From: Acidimicrobiales bacterium
Lineage (GTDB): Bacteria; Actinomycetota; Acidimicrobiia; Acidimicrobiales; Acidimicrobilacustridaceae
Direction of reading: 5' to 3'
NCBI GenBank assembly: GCA_030830565.1
Contig: JAURMR010000035.1
Coordinates: 1 to 64,000 of the forward strand
DNA: 64,000 bases
Below, piece after piece: positions 9,780-19,123 of this stretch (the first letter of the stretch is position 1; each line of letters starts with the position of its first letter). The notes under the pieces are model-generated. The model did no database searches and was not told the origin of the DNA. It worked only from the letters and a program-made list of their open reading frames with translations. The translations under genes and the position numbers were made by a program.

Positions 9780-9785
9780 AGGCTA
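9780..9785 (-). promoter_or_regulatory. -10 box (TAGCCT) of rarA, leaderless type
   Basis: TAGCCT on the minus strand, six-base spacer, then ATG. No Shine-Dalgarno sequence is present. Confidence 0.5.
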
Positions 9786-9814
9786 CCGGCCCCCTGAACC
9801 GGAACTCCGGAGGG

Positions 9815-11569
9815 TTAGTCGTTCTTCTTCGTCGGAAGAAGTCGCAAACCAAGTTCGTCGAGCTGTGCCGCATCGATCGGCGTCGGTGCATGTGTAAGTG
9901 GATCGGTTCCCGATTGCGTCTTGGGGAAAGCAATGACTTCGCGGATGTTCTCTTCGCCCGCAAGCAATGCAACAAGGCGATCGATGCCGAACGCAAAGCC
10001 CGCATGCGGTGGCGCTCCGAATCGGAACGCATCAAGCAAGAATCCAAACTTGCTCTGCTGCTCCTCGACACCAATGCCAAGAAGTTCGAACATGCGGCTT
10101 TGGATATCGCCGCGATGGATTCGAACGCTACCCGAACCGAGTTCCCAGCCATTGAGAACGAGGTCATAGGCCTGCGAGCGAACCTTCAGAAGATCCTGCG
10201 GATTTCCGGTGTCAAGCAATGCAACGTCTTCGGCATGGGGCATCGTGAATGGGTGATGTGCAGGAACAGGGTTGCCGGCATCGTCGAGCGATTCGAACAA
10301 CGGGAAGTCGACCACCCACAGGAACTGCAATCCGCCTTCGGTGACCGGTGGACGACCAAGTTCGAGCCGAAGGAGACCAAGCACATGGCAGACCTTCGGA
10401 CGTTCATCGGCAACGAGCAGAAGGAGATCACCGGTCTTTGCTCCGGTTGTTGCAACAAGGCCAGCAAGTTCTTCGGCCGAAAGGAACTTGGCAATCGGCG
10501 AATCGAGTTCGCCACCGTCCTTGACCCGCATCCACACAAGACCCTTGGCACCCCAACGCTTCGCCTTTTCGGTGAGTTCGTCGAGCTTGGATCGGGTGAA
10601 CTCGGCTCCCCCTTCGACGACGATGCCCTTGATGCAATCTGCCTTGAACGCATTGAACTCGGTGGAAGCAAAGTTCGGCGTGAGTTCGATCAGCTCCATC
10701 CCGAAACGGATGTCGGGCTTATCGGAACCAAAACGTTCCTGGGCCTCTTGCCATGTCATGCGAGGGACATCGCCCATCTTCTGACCCGTGACTTCTTCGA
10801 CGGCTGCGGAAACAGCCACCGAGATGAAGGCGAGAACTTCTTCCTGCGAGACGAAGCTGGCTTCAGCATCAAGCTGCATGAATTCGAACTGACGATCAGC
10901 ACGAAGATCTTCGTCACGCAGGCAACGAGCGATTTGGTAGTAGCGGTCGATACCACCAACCATGCACAGCTGCTTGAACAGCTGCGGACTTTGCGGCAGG
11001 GCGTAAAAGGATCCGGGCGAAAGACGGCTTGGCACCACGAAGTCGCGGGCGCCTTCCGGAGTCGATGCAATCAACATGGGCGTTTCGATTTCCACAAAAC
11101 CCTGTGAATCCATCGCCCGCCGGAGCGAGCCATTCACCTTGGCGCGGATTCGAAGGTTGCGCTGCATGCGCTCGGTACGCAGATCGACATAGCGATGGGC
11201 GAGCCGAACCATTTCGTCGACTTCGACTCGATCGTTTAACTGGAACGGGGGCGGTTCGGCAACGTTCAAGATCTCAACGGTGCAATCGCCGACTTCGATT
11301 TCGCCAGTAGGCATGTTTGCGTTGGTCGTGCCATCAGGGCGCTGACGAACCGTGCCGGTGATACGAACCACATACTCGGAACGGAGATCGGCAGCACCGT
11401 CGACGACACACTGGACCAAACCGGTGTGATCGCGAAGATCGATGAATGCCAGATGCTCGCCATGTTCACGACGGCGGGCGACCCACCCACACACCGAAAC
11501 CTCACGACCGATATCTGAGGCTCGCAGTGTTCCGCAATGGTCGGTGCGCATAGAAACAGAATCAGTCAC
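9815..11569 (-). CDS. aspS: Aspartate--tRNA ligase (AspRS, possibly Asp/Asn)
   Basis: 584 residues from GTG; an AAGGA Shine-Dalgarno lies six bases upstream, and a longer reading would overlap hisS. Domains: N-terminal OB fold for anticodon binding (VSVCGWVARRREHG, FIDLRDHTGLVQ), class II catalytic core with motif 1 (FVEIETPMLIASTPEGARDF), motif 2 (QIARCLRDEDLRADRQFEF), bacterial GAD insertion (about 270-400), and motif 3 (PHAGFAFGIDRLVALLAG). It charges tRNA-Asp; many actinobacterial enzymes also serve tRNA-Asn with GatCAB. It follows hisS with a 16-base gap. Confidence 0.96.
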   Translation of the reverse strand: MTDSVSMRTDHCGTLRASDIGREVSVCGWVARRREHGEHLAFIDLRDHTGLVQCVVDGAADLRSEYVVRITGTVRQRPDGTTNANMPTGEIEVGDCTVEILNVAEPPPFQLNDRVEVDEMVRLAHRYVDLRTERMQRNLRIRAKVNGSLRRAMDSQGFVEIETPMLIASTPEGARDFVVPSRLSPGSFYALPQSPQLFKQLCMVGGIDRYYQIARCLRDEDLRADRQFEFMQLDAEASFVSQEEVLAFISVAVSAAVEEVTGQKMGDVPRMTWQEAQERFGSDKPDIRFGMELIELTPNFASTEFNAFKADCIKGIVVEGGAEFTRSKLDELTEKAKRWGAKGLVWMRVKDGGELDSPIAKFLSAEELAGLVATTGAKTGDLLLLVADERPKVCHVLGLLRLELGRPPVTEGGLQFLWVVDFPLFESLDDAGNPVPAHHPFTMPHAEDVALLDTGNPQDLLKVRSQAYDLVLNGWELGSGSVRIHRGDIQSRMFELLGIGVEEQQSKFGFLLDAFRFGAPPHAGFAFGIDRLVALLAGEENIREVIAFPKTQSGTDPLTHAPTPIDAAQLDELGLRLLPTKKND

Positions 11570-11585
11570 AGAGGGTCCTTCGGGT

Positions 11586-12869
11586 TCAGGAGAGTCGAGC
11601 GGCAAGGACAGATGCTGCAGTCGATCGCTCGACAGCTTCTTGTCCGGTGTCGCCGCGGAGGTCACGGATCGTCACGGTGCCAGCTGCTGCTTCATCGTCA
11701 CCAATGATGCAAACGAATGCAGCGCCGGATTTATCGGCAGATTTCATTTGCGACTTCATTGAACGGCCATCGAATGCGCGCTCGGCGCTGATGCCCGCCC
11801 GACGAAGTTCAATCGTGAAGTCACGAGCGGCAGTACCGCCAGTGGTATCGACCACAAAAACATCTATTTCGCTGGCCGGTGCAAGAAATACGCCTTCGGC
11901 ATCACAGGTAAGGAGCACTCGTTCGATACCAGAGCCAAAACCGATACCTGGAGTTGAAGGGCCACCGAGCGATTCGATGAGACCGTCGTAGCGACCTCCG
12001 CCACCAATCGTTGATTGCGCAGCATCGAGTGCAGCGCTCACAAACTCAAAAGTCGTGTGTGTGTAGTAATCGAGGCCCCGCACCAATCGGGGTTCGACGG
12101 TGAACTCGATCCCGAGCGCCGTAAGCCCTGACTTCACTCGCTCAAAGCGTTCAGCAGCTTCAGGCGAGAGTCGGTCGGTGATCCGAGGAGCATCGGCGAT
12201 TGCCGTGATGGTGACCGGCCGCTTCGAATCGAGAACCCGCATGGGGTGATCGGCGACCTTTTCGGCATCTTTGGGATCGAGCGTGTCGAGACGCTCGTTC
12301 AGCCAGGCGCGAACATCTTCGATGTAGCGACGGCGGTCTTCGGCCGTTCCCATCGAGTTGATGAGAAGCGTTACCTGCTTGAGACCGAGAGAAACGTAGA
12401 AGTCGTGCAGCATCGCAATGACTTCGACATCGAGATCTGGATCTTCCGAGCCAATGGCTTCGGCGCCGAGTTGGTGGTGCTGACGAAAGCGACCCGCCTG
12501 GGGACGCTCGTAACGAAACGAGGGTGCGGCGTACCAAACCTTCCAGGGCTTGACTTCGCCCTGCGCGTGTTGGATCCAGGCGCGCGCGATTGATGCTGTC
12601 CCCTCGGGACGCAGCGCGATATGGCGCTCGCCCTTGTCGAGGAAGTCGTACATCTCCTTGCGGACAAGATCCGTGCCCTCACCCACTCGGGAGAACACGC
12701 CGATTTCCTCGAACATTGGGCTCTGTACAAGTCCGTATCCGGCACGGCCCACGTGGCCGGAGAAAAGGGCGAGAAGAGCCTGCCAGCGATCAGATTCCGG
12801 AGGCAGGACATCACGGGTCCCGGTCGGGGCCTTGAATGGCTCGATGCGGGGACTCGTCGGCTCGGACAC
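11586..12869 (-). CDS. hisS: Histidine--tRNA ligase
   Basis: About 427 residues. The start is placed at GTG because a TAGGCT box is eight bases upstream; an upstream extension lacks family similarity and would overlap the next gene. Class II HisRS features: FKAPTGTRDVLPPES at the N-terminus, YDFLDKGERHIALRPEGTAS (motif around the histidyl pocket), YAAPSFRYERPQAGRFRQ (motif 2), the HisA signature LVRGLDYYTHTTFEF, and GIGFGSGIERVLL (motif 3), then the anticodon-binding domain. It charges tRNA-His and is probably cotranscribed with aspS. Confidence 0.95.
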   Translation of the reverse strand: MSEPTSPRIEPFKAPTGTRDVLPPESDRWQALLALFSGHVGRAGYGLVQSPMFEEIGVFSRVGEGTDLVRKEMYDFLDKGERHIALRPEGTASIARAWIQHAQGEVKPWKVWYAAPSFRYERPQAGRFRQHHQLGAEAIGSEDPDLDVEVIAMLHDFYVSLGLKQVTLLINSMGTAEDRRRYIEDVRAWLNERLDTLDPKDAEKVADHPMRVLDSKRPVTITAIADAPRITDRLSPEAAERFERVKSGLTALGIEFTVEPRLVRGLDYYTHTTFEFVSAALDAAQSTIGGGGRYDGLIESLGGPSTPGIGFGSGIERVLLTCDAEGVFLAPASEIDVFVVDTTGGTAARDFTIELRRAGISAERAFDGRSMKSQMKSADKSGAAFVCIIGDDEAAAGTVTIRDLRGDTGQEAVERSTAASVLAARLS

Positions 12870-12877
12870 GACCGATG

Positions 12878-12883
12878 AGCCTA
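12878..12883 (-). promoter_or_regulatory. -10 box (TAGGCT) of hisS-aspS
   Basis: TAGGCT on the minus strand, eight-base spacer, then the GTG of hisS. It decides between candidate hisS starts. Confidence 0.5.
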
Positions 12884-12939
12884 CCGGTGCCCTCCCCTCG
12901 CTCACGAACCCTTTGATTCCCCGAGCGGGTCGGGATGAC

Positions 12940-13647
12940 TCAGCCCGGAAGTGGCGCAGGACCCGCCGTCGCTGCAATCAGCGCAGCGAGCGCCTCGGCC
13001 CCGGGAGTCTTGAGGTGAAGTTGGTCGTCGTAGGTGTATCCGGGAGTGCCCGCGATTGCGGCCCAATCGGCAATAACAACGTTGGGATACTCATTCGGCA
13101 ACGCCTTGATGACGGCATCGGCCGCACCCACCGCCGGAAGCCAAGGAACACAGGTCACCCAGACCACACGCTCAACGTTTTTGGCCGCAGCCATCAGTTT
13201 TACTGCAGCCGCATGAAAATCGCCCCCGCCCCAATTGGTGCACAGATGCACAACGAGCACACGAGCGACTGGGGCGGCCCGGGAACCAACGACGTCGACG
13301 CCTTGATCGATCCGTCGACTTTCCTTCGCGTCGTAGGTCATCCTCCACGAGGACAACGCTGCGGAAAGTTGAACCTCAGCACCGAGGGTGACCGAATCAC
13401 CGAGCACGTAGATCGTGTTTGTACCCGGCGTTAGTTGTGATCCAGCCACCGCACGCTTCATCGTTGTCGTGGTTGGTGGTGCTGTCGTTGTCGTTGAAAC
13501 CTCGGTGACATTGACGGTGACGACATCTGAGGCATTTTCTTTCGCACTTGCCGAACCGCACGCAGAGATCGCCACTGCAAAGACCAACGCAGCCAAAAGT
13601 GGAATCACGAGACGCACGGGTGATTCACACGGGACAGCGGGGGGCAT
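12940..13647 (-). CDS. SGNH-hydrolase-like lipoprotein
   Basis: 235 residues from ATG, preceded by TACGAT six bases upstream. A signal peptide ends in a lipobox-like AISACGS near residue 30, so it is probably a secreted lipoprotein. A Thr-rich linker (TTTTAPPTTTTM) follows. The SGNH pattern is visible: block I GDSVTLGAE, a block III-like HLCTNWGGG, and block V DDQLHLKTPGAEALA with the catalytic Asp-His pair. The domain resembles those next to acyltransferases that act on cell-surface glycans. The substrate is unknown. Located between relA and hisS. Confidence 0.75.
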   Translation of the reverse strand: MPPAVPCESPVRLVIPLLAALVFAVAISACGSASAKENASDVVTVNVTEVSTTTTAPPTTTTMKRAVAGSQLTPGTNTIYVLGDSVTLGAEVQLSAALSSWRMTYDAKESRRIDQGVDVVGSRAAPVARVLVVHLCTNWGGGDFHAAAVKLMAAAKNVERVVWVTCVPWLPAVGAADAVIKALPNEYPNVVIADWAAIAGTPGYTYDDQLHLKTPGAEALAALIAATAGPAPLPG

Positions 13648-13653
13648 CAACTC

Positions 13654-13659
13654 ATCGTA
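13654..13659 (-). promoter_or_regulatory. -10 box (TACGAT) of the SGNH lipoprotein gene
   Basis: TACGAT on the minus strand, six-base spacer (GAGTTG), then ATG; no Shine-Dalgarno. Confidence 0.5.
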
Positions 13660-13694
13660 GATGTGACGAAGACGGAGCCAATGACGCTTCGGCG

Positions 13695-15953
13695 TCAGGG
13701 ACGATCGTCGTGATCGCCATCGCCCTCGGATTCACCTTTGCCGGGAAGAACCCGATAGGCGTCGTAGATACCGTCAATCTTTTTAATCGACCAAAGAAGC
13801 GGATTGAGCTGGGAGACATCGCCAAGTTCAAAGTCGAACCGCATCGAGGAAATGCGATCAGAGCCGGTGATCGTGTTGCAGGACACGATGTTTACGTGAT
13901 GATCGGCCAGCGCAGAAGAAACGTCTCTGAGCAAACGAGAGCGATCAAGGCCCTTGACTTCAATCGAAGCAATGAATGTCGCAGCAATGTCGGTGTCCCA
14001 CTCGACGTCGATCAGTCGATCGGCTTGACCATCGGAAAGCGACATCGCATTTGCGCAGTCAGATCGATGCACCGAAACGCCGCGACCGCGAGTAACGAAA
14101 CCCATGATTTCGTCGCCGGGGACTGGAGTACAGCAACGCGACAAGCGCACCATGACGTCGTCGAGACCTTCGACGTGCACGCCGGATGGACTGCCTCCAA
14201 CTCGACCTGAGCGTCGTGGCGCCCGGACCGTGGTCGGCAATTGTTCTTCGCGCCCCGGTTCAACAGATTCGAGTTTGCGTCGGATTCGTTCCGCCACCGA
14301 CTGCGCCGACTGGTGCCCGCCACCAATCGCCGCATGAAGCGATTCGAGATCGGTGTAGTTGAGTTCGGTAGCGATCTCGTCGAGCACCCGGGATTGACGG
14401 ATCTTCTGCACAGGAAGGCCCTCACGCCGAAGAGCCTTCACGAGGTCATCGTTACCGTTCTCGATAGCGTCTTCGCGTCGTTCGCGCGAATGCCACGCCT
14501 TGATCTTGTTGGCCGCTTTGTGGGAGACGACGAACCGCAGCCAATCCTGCGAAGGGCCGCCGCTTTCAACCTTCGAGGTGAAGATCTCGACCGAATCCCC
14601 CGACTGAAGTTCCGTATCAAGCGCAACCAAACGGCCGTTGACACGAGCGCCGATACAGGAATGCCCGACATCGGTGTGGATCGCATAGGCAAAATCGACG
14701 GTGGTCGCCCCCAACGGGAGGGTGACGACTTTGCCCTTAGGCGTAAACACGAAGACTTCGTCTTGTTCGAGGTCGATCTTGAGATTGGCCATGAACTCTG
14801 AAGGATCAGACGTTTCGGTTTGCCAATCGACAATGCGGTTCAGCCACGCAAGATCTGCCGAACTTTCGTGATTGTCCTTGTAGTTCCAATGCGCAGCAAC
14901 TCCGAACTCAGCCCGGCGATGCATTTCGAGAGTTCGGATCTGCACCTCGAGCGACTTTCCACCCGGTCCGACCACTGTCGTATGCAGTGATTGATACAGG
15001 TTGAACTTCGGCATTGCCACATAGTCCTTGAACCGGCCCTGTACCGGCTTCCAGGTGGCATGGATAGAACCGAGGGCTGCGTAACAGTCCTTCACGGTTC
15101 CGACGATGACTCGGATCGCAACGAGATCGAAGATCTCATCGAAATCACGACCCTTCACCACCATTTTTTCGTAAATGCTCCAGAGATGCTTCGGGCGCCC
15201 TGTTACTTCAGCAGTGATGTGGAGTTCGCTCAGACGGCCTCGAACATCTTCAAGAACATTGGTGAGGTAGACATCGCGCTCGGGGGCCCGAGTCGCAACC
15301 ATGTGATCGATTTCGGCGTAACGCTTCGGATGCAACGACGCGAAACAAAGATCTTCAAGTTGCTGCTTGAGTTCCTGCATGCCCAAACGATGAGCAAGCG
15401 GCGCATAAATGTCGAGCGTTTCCTGCGCAGTGCGATGCTGCTTCCATGCGGGCATCGCTGCGATCGTGCGCATGTTGTGGAGGCGATCAGCCAGCTTGAT
15501 GATGAGAACCCGAAGGTCCTTCGCCATCGCAACGAGCATCTTTCGAACCGTGGCCGCCTGCTGTGCTTCTTTCGAATCGAACTTGATCCGATCGAGCTTT
15601 GTTACGCCGTCAACAATTCGAGCAACGTCTTCGCCGAATTCCTTTTCAACATCAAGCAGCGTCGCACCCGTGTCTTCAACTGCATCGTGAAGAAGAGCCG
15701 CAGCGATGGTGACATCGTCGAGACCAAGTTCGGCACAGATTTTGGCTACGGCCACCGGATGGGTCACATAGGGCTCGCCAGATTTACGCGATTGACCCTT
15801 ATGTGCTGCAGCTGCCCGGTCATAGGCCCGGGTGATGAGAGATGTCGAAGACCGTGGGTGGTGCTTCTGGAAAATCTCAACGAGTGGGGCGACCTCTTCG
15901 GATGGTGCAGCGGCGTGTCGACGCCACGGCAGCACACGATTGACGGTCGCCAT
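13695..15953 (-). CDS. relA: Bifunctional (p)ppGpp synthetase/hydrolase
   Basis: 752 residues. Long RSH enzyme of the stringent response. Order: HD hydrolase domain (YVTHPVAVAKICAELG; HD pair at residues 89-90 followed by ED), synthetase domain (VAIRVIVGTVKDCYAALG, then RFKDYVAMPKFNLYQSLHTT), TGS domain (VFTPKGKVVTLPLGATTVDFAY), zinc-finger-like RCCTPVPGDEIMGF, and a C-terminal ACT domain. The HD residues are intact, so hydrolase activity is expected. A stand-alone gene between secF and the SGNH gene, as in mycobacteria. Confidence 0.97.
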   Translation of the reverse strand: MATVNRVLPWRRHAAAPSEEVAPLVEIFQKHHPRSSTSLITRAYDRAAAAHKGQSRKSGEPYVTHPVAVAKICAELGLDDVTIAAALLHDAVEDTGATLLDVEKEFGEDVARIVDGVTKLDRIKFDSKEAQQAATVRKMLVAMAKDLRVLIIKLADRLHNMRTIAAMPAWKQHRTAQETLDIYAPLAHRLGMQELKQQLEDLCFASLHPKRYAEIDHMVATRAPERDVYLTNVLEDVRGRLSELHITAEVTGRPKHLWSIYEKMVVKGRDFDEIFDLVAIRVIVGTVKDCYAALGSIHATWKPVQGRFKDYVAMPKFNLYQSLHTTVVGPGGKSLEVQIRTLEMHRRAEFGVAAHWNYKDNHESSADLAWLNRIVDWQTETSDPSEFMANLKIDLEQDEVFVFTPKGKVVTLPLGATTVDFAYAIHTDVGHSCIGARVNGRLVALDTELQSGDSVEIFTSKVESGGPSQDWLRFVVSHKAANKIKAWHSRERREDAIENGNDDLVKALRREGLPVQKIRQSRVLDEIATELNYTDLESLHAAIGGGHQSAQSVAERIRRKLESVEPGREEQLPTTVRAPRRSGRVGGSPSGVHVEGLDDVMVRLSRCCTPVPGDEIMGFVTRGRGVSVHRSDCANAMSLSDGQADRLIDVEWDTDIAATFIASIEVKGLDRSRLLRDVSSALADHHVNIVSCNTITGSDRISSMRFDFELGDVSQLNPLLWSIKKIDGIYDAYRVLPGKGESEGDGDHDDRP

Positions 15954-16065
15954 TGCTCAGACCCCCGCTCGTGCGTGACCGGGTGGACACACACAGGAAG
16001 CGGTTCCGAACGAACTCATCATGGCTCCACGGTACAGGCGGTGAGCACCTGGACCGACGCGTTAC

Positions 16066-17187
16066 TCAACGCTTGCGCTGGTTTTTGCGCGGACGAGGCG
16101 GGATGACCCCCGACGGGGCGACAGTCGGTGCAGCCCCAGTCGTCGAACCGATCGCCTCAGTTGCGCTGGAGCCAACGCTCGTCGCCGTGGCAACTCCAGC
16201 ACCGACGAGATCAACACGGGGCGCAGCGTGTGACACATCAACGCCTTGAGATTGCAGACGTTCGCGGATCACCTTGAACTTCGACTGATGTTCTTTGAGC
16301 CAGACCAAGATCGGGGCAGCCACGAAAATTGAGGAATACGCGCCAGCCAAAAGTCCGACCGTAAGCGCAATCGAGAATTCTTCAAGTGTGACTGCACCCA
16401 TGATTCCGGCGCCGACAACCAGCAGCGCAATAACTGGGAGTAACGACACCACTGTTGTATTGATCGAACGCAATAGGACTTGGTTCATTGACAGCGAGGT
16501 CATCTGACCGTAGGTGAGACGGCCGGACTGACCGACGAGACGCTCGTTCTCGATGATCTTGTCGTCAACCACGATCGTGTCGTAGATCGAATAACCAAGG
16601 ATGGTTAGAAACGCAATGACTGTTCCAGGAGTGACTTCAAACTGAAAGACCGAATACACACCCACGCTGATAAGCACATCGTGAAACACCGCGACGAGCG
16701 CAGCCACCGCCATGCGCAACTCGAGACGGATTGACAGATAAATCAGAATCGCAATGAAGAAGAACACCAACGCGCGGATTGCCGACTTCGTAACGTCGCC
16801 ACCCCACGAAGCGCCAACCGTCGAGAAACTGATATTCGCTGGATCAGTGTCAGCGAGTTCCGCTAGCGCCTTCGTCACCTCTGCGGTGTGCTCGATCGTG
16901 CTTTCCGGACCTTGAACACGAATGATGTCGGTTCCGACAATCTGAATCTTGGCCGAACCCTCTCCCACCGCTTCGAGAGCAACTCGGGTTTCTTCAACCG
17001 AGACTCCCGGAGCACTGACCTCCCAGGAAACACCGCCCTCGAAATCAATTCCGAGGTTCAGCCCACGGGTGAGCAGCGAGCCGACGCTCACCACCATCAA
17101 GAAGACGGAAATGGCAATACCGATTTTCCACCACTTGAGGAAATCAATATTCGTTTCGCCCCTATTGAGACGTCCGAGCTTGCTCAT
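16066..17187 (-). CDS. secF: Protein translocase subunit SecF
   Basis: 373 residues. RND-like membrane protein that, with SecD, uses proton motive force to pull proteins out of SecYEG. It starts with the FLKWWKIGIAISVFLM helix; the SecF signature LGIDFEGGVSWEV follows near residue 50, then a short periplasmic P1 domain and five transmembrane helices with FLTILGYSIYDTIVV. The C-terminal 60 residues form an Ala/Thr/Ser-rich tail ending in basic residues. The start overlaps the secD stop by four bases. Confidence 0.96.
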   Translation of the reverse strand: MSKLGRLNRGETNIDFLKWWKIGIAISVFLMVVSVGSLLTRGLNLGIDFEGGVSWEVSAPGVSVEETRVALEAVGEGSAKIQIVGTDIIRVQGPESTIEHTAEVTKALAELADTDPANISFSTVGASWGGDVTKSAIRALVFFFIAILIYLSIRLELRMAVAALVAVFHDVLISVGVYSVFQFEVTPGTVIAFLTILGYSIYDTIVVDDKIIENERLVGQSGRLTYGQMTSLSMNQVLLRSINTTVVSLLPVIALLVVGAGIMGAVTLEEFSIALTVGLLAGAYSSIFVAAPILVWLKEHQSKFKVIRERLQSQGVDVSHAAPRVDLVGAGVATATSVGSSATEAIGSTTGAAPTVAPSGVIPPRPRKNQRKR

Positions 17188-18731
17188 TGCGACACCTCTG
17201 CGGTCGGACGGGTAGAAGCCTTCGCGTTGTTGCGCTCTTGAACTTTTTCAGCCGGAAGCCCGAGAATTCTTGGACGAGAAAGCAAGAACTTTGAACGGGT
17301 CGCCAGTTTCACAACCGGACGCATGTACGCCCAAGAGGTGATGAGATCAAGCGCCGTGGAAAGCCCGAGGTAGAAAGCGAAACCTCGGACCGGGCCAACT
17401 GTGAGCCACCAAAGAAGTGCCGCACCGATAAGCGATGCGACGTCAGCTTTCACAATGGTCGAGAACGCCGACACAAACGACTTGTCGGTTGCGCTGCGAA
17501 TCGAGCGACCGTGGTTGATGTCTTCCTTGAGGTGCTCGTAATAGACAACGTTCGAGTCGAGCGAAACACCGATCGAAACAATGATGCCCGTGATGCCAGC
17601 AAGCGTGAGGGCCAAACCGTTGTTGGCACCGAGCCAGGAAATAATCGACCAAAGCAATGCCGCTTCGATTCCAAGCTTCAGGACGGCGAACAGTCCAAGA
17701 ACTCGATAGAAGGCCATCATGTAAATCGAAACCGCAATAAGGCCCACGAGACCGGCGATTAGACCGGCGTGGAGGGCGTCTTTGCCGAGCGTCGCGGAAA
17801 CGACCTGAGCCTGCTGCTGCTCAAACTCAACGGGCAACGCGCCGTACTTGAGTGAGGTTGCGAGATCTTTCGCCGTTCGTTCAGTGAACGAACCCGAGAT
17901 TTCAATCTGGTCGGCCTGGAAACTGGCGCTGTTAATGCTGGGTGCTGAAAGCACACGACCATCAAGCACGATCGCTAATTGACCGGTGGGGCAGGTCGAA
18001 CCCTTCGAGAAACACTGACCTGCAATGGCGTTAAAGCCGCCGATGCCGTCATCGCCGCTCTTAAACGTTGGAGCAACTGTCCACTGGCCTGAATCGGCAA
18101 GGTTCGCTCGGGCAGTTTCAAGTGCGCTACCGGTGAGCGCAACAGGGCCAACCGCGTACGAACCAACGAGTAGTCCATCGGCACACTGTGGCAGTACGGC
18201 TTGTCCTGCCGCATTGATCTGCTCGGCAGTAAGTCCTGCGGTACACACATCGAGCGGAAGCCCACCCACAGTCTTGGTTGGATCAATCGTCGTCGAAGAG
18301 GTTGATGCCTCTGGAGCAACCGTGGTGGTGGTCGCAGCAGGATCCCCGCTTGTCGTCGTCGTCGCCTCCTGCGGATCAACTGGGACATTGGCCAGCACAG
18401 GGCGGAACTGCAGTTCTGCAGTCTGTCCAACAAGCTCAAGCGCCCGATCCTTGTCCTTCACACCAGGAATCTGAATGAGGATGTTGTTGCCTTGGCGAGT
18501 GATCTCCGGTTCGGCGACACCAATGGCATCGATGCGCTGACGGATGATGGCGATTGCTTGATCAATCGTGTCGTTGTCGACTTCCTGAACGGGCTTCAAA
18601 ACAACAGAGACACCACCTTGAAGATCAAGACCCAGCAGCGGCTTATTGCCCGCAACGAGCGTGTAGAGCAACACCGCTCCGGCAACCACGACGATCGCTA
18701 TGAGCGAACCAAAACCTCGGAAGCGCCTCAC
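17184..18731 (-). CDS. secD: Protein translocase subunit SecD
   Basis: 515 residues. N-terminal helix, the SecD motif LLGLDLQGGVSVVL near residue 35, a periplasmic P1 region, then a six-helix bundle ending with YLGLSTALDLITSW. Residues 121-155 are an unusual Thr/Ser/Pro-rich insertion within the P1 domain that looks like an exposed flexible linker. The GTG start overlaps the yajC stop by four bases, giving a coupled yajC-secD-secF operon. Confidence 0.96.
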   Translation of the reverse strand: MRRFRGFGSLIAIVVVAGAVLLYTLVAGNKPLLGLDLQGGVSVVLKPVQEVDNDTIDQAIAIIRQRIDAIGVAEPEITRQGNNILIQIPGVKDKDRALELVGQTAELQFRPVLANVPVDPQEATTTTSGDPAATTTTVAPEASTSSTTIDPTKTVGGLPLDVCTAGLTAEQINAAGQAVLPQCADGLLVGSYAVGPVALTGSALETARANLADSGQWTVAPTFKSGDDGIGGFNAIAGQCFSKGSTCPTGQLAIVLDGRVLSAPSINSASFQADQIEISGSFTERTAKDLATSLKYGALPVEFEQQQAQVVSATLGKDALHAGLIAGLVGLIAVSIYMMAFYRVLGLFAVLKLGIEAALLWSIISWLGANNGLALTLAGITGIIVSIGVSLDSNVVYYEHLKEDINHGRSIRSATDKSFVSAFSTIVKADVASLIGAALLWWLTVGPVRGFAFYLGLSTALDLITSWAYMRPVVKLATRSKFLLSRPRILGLPAEKVQERNNAKASTRPTAEVSQ

Positions 18732-19027
18732 GCGTCTGAGTCCTCTTCATCTGCGGTTTCGGCGCTCTCGGCAGCAACAGGTTCGCCAACTCTCGATGCG
18801 ATGGCGCGCCGAGCAATCTTGACTTCAACACCTGGAGCGACCTGCAACAAGACCGTTGCGTCACTGATCTCGACCAACGTCCCGTAGATACCAGAACCAG
18901 TCATGACTTCGTCGCCGATTGCGAGGCTCTCGACAAAAGATGCGTGTCGCTTGACTTCCCGTTGCTTCGGGAGGATCAACACGACCCAAGCGATAACGAA
19001 CAGAACGATGATGATGAGAAATGACAT
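18728..19027 (-). CDS. yajC: Preprotein translocase accessory subunit YajC
   Basis: 99 residues from the ATG of MSFLIIIVLFV; a TTG-started extension of 11 residues lacks family similarity. One transmembrane helix at the N-terminus, then LPKQREVKRHASFVESL and the YajC core GDEVMTGSGIYGTLVEI. The C-terminus is acidic (EEDSDA). It is part of the SecDF-YajC complex and first gene of the operon. Confidence 0.93.
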   Translation of the reverse strand: MSFLIIIVLFVIAWVVLILPKQREVKRHASFVESLAIGDEVMTGSGIYGTLVEISDATVLLQVAPGVEVKIARRAIASRVGEPVAAESAETADEEDSDA

Positions 19028-19123
19028 GGTTTCGAATGCACTCGTTCGTAAGGGTTCCAAGGCGGAAACCGGGCCACGTTAGCCCTCAATGCCCCCTCCC
19101 CTTTATTCGGCTCCCGGCAAGGT

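Noticed and set aside
9566-11107. Long plus-strand open frame of 513 codons
   Set aside because: It is antisense to aspS, which carries every class II synthetase motif; the plus frame has no recognisable domain.
14991-16106. Plus-strand open frame of 371 codons
   Set aside because: Antisense to relA, with no family features.
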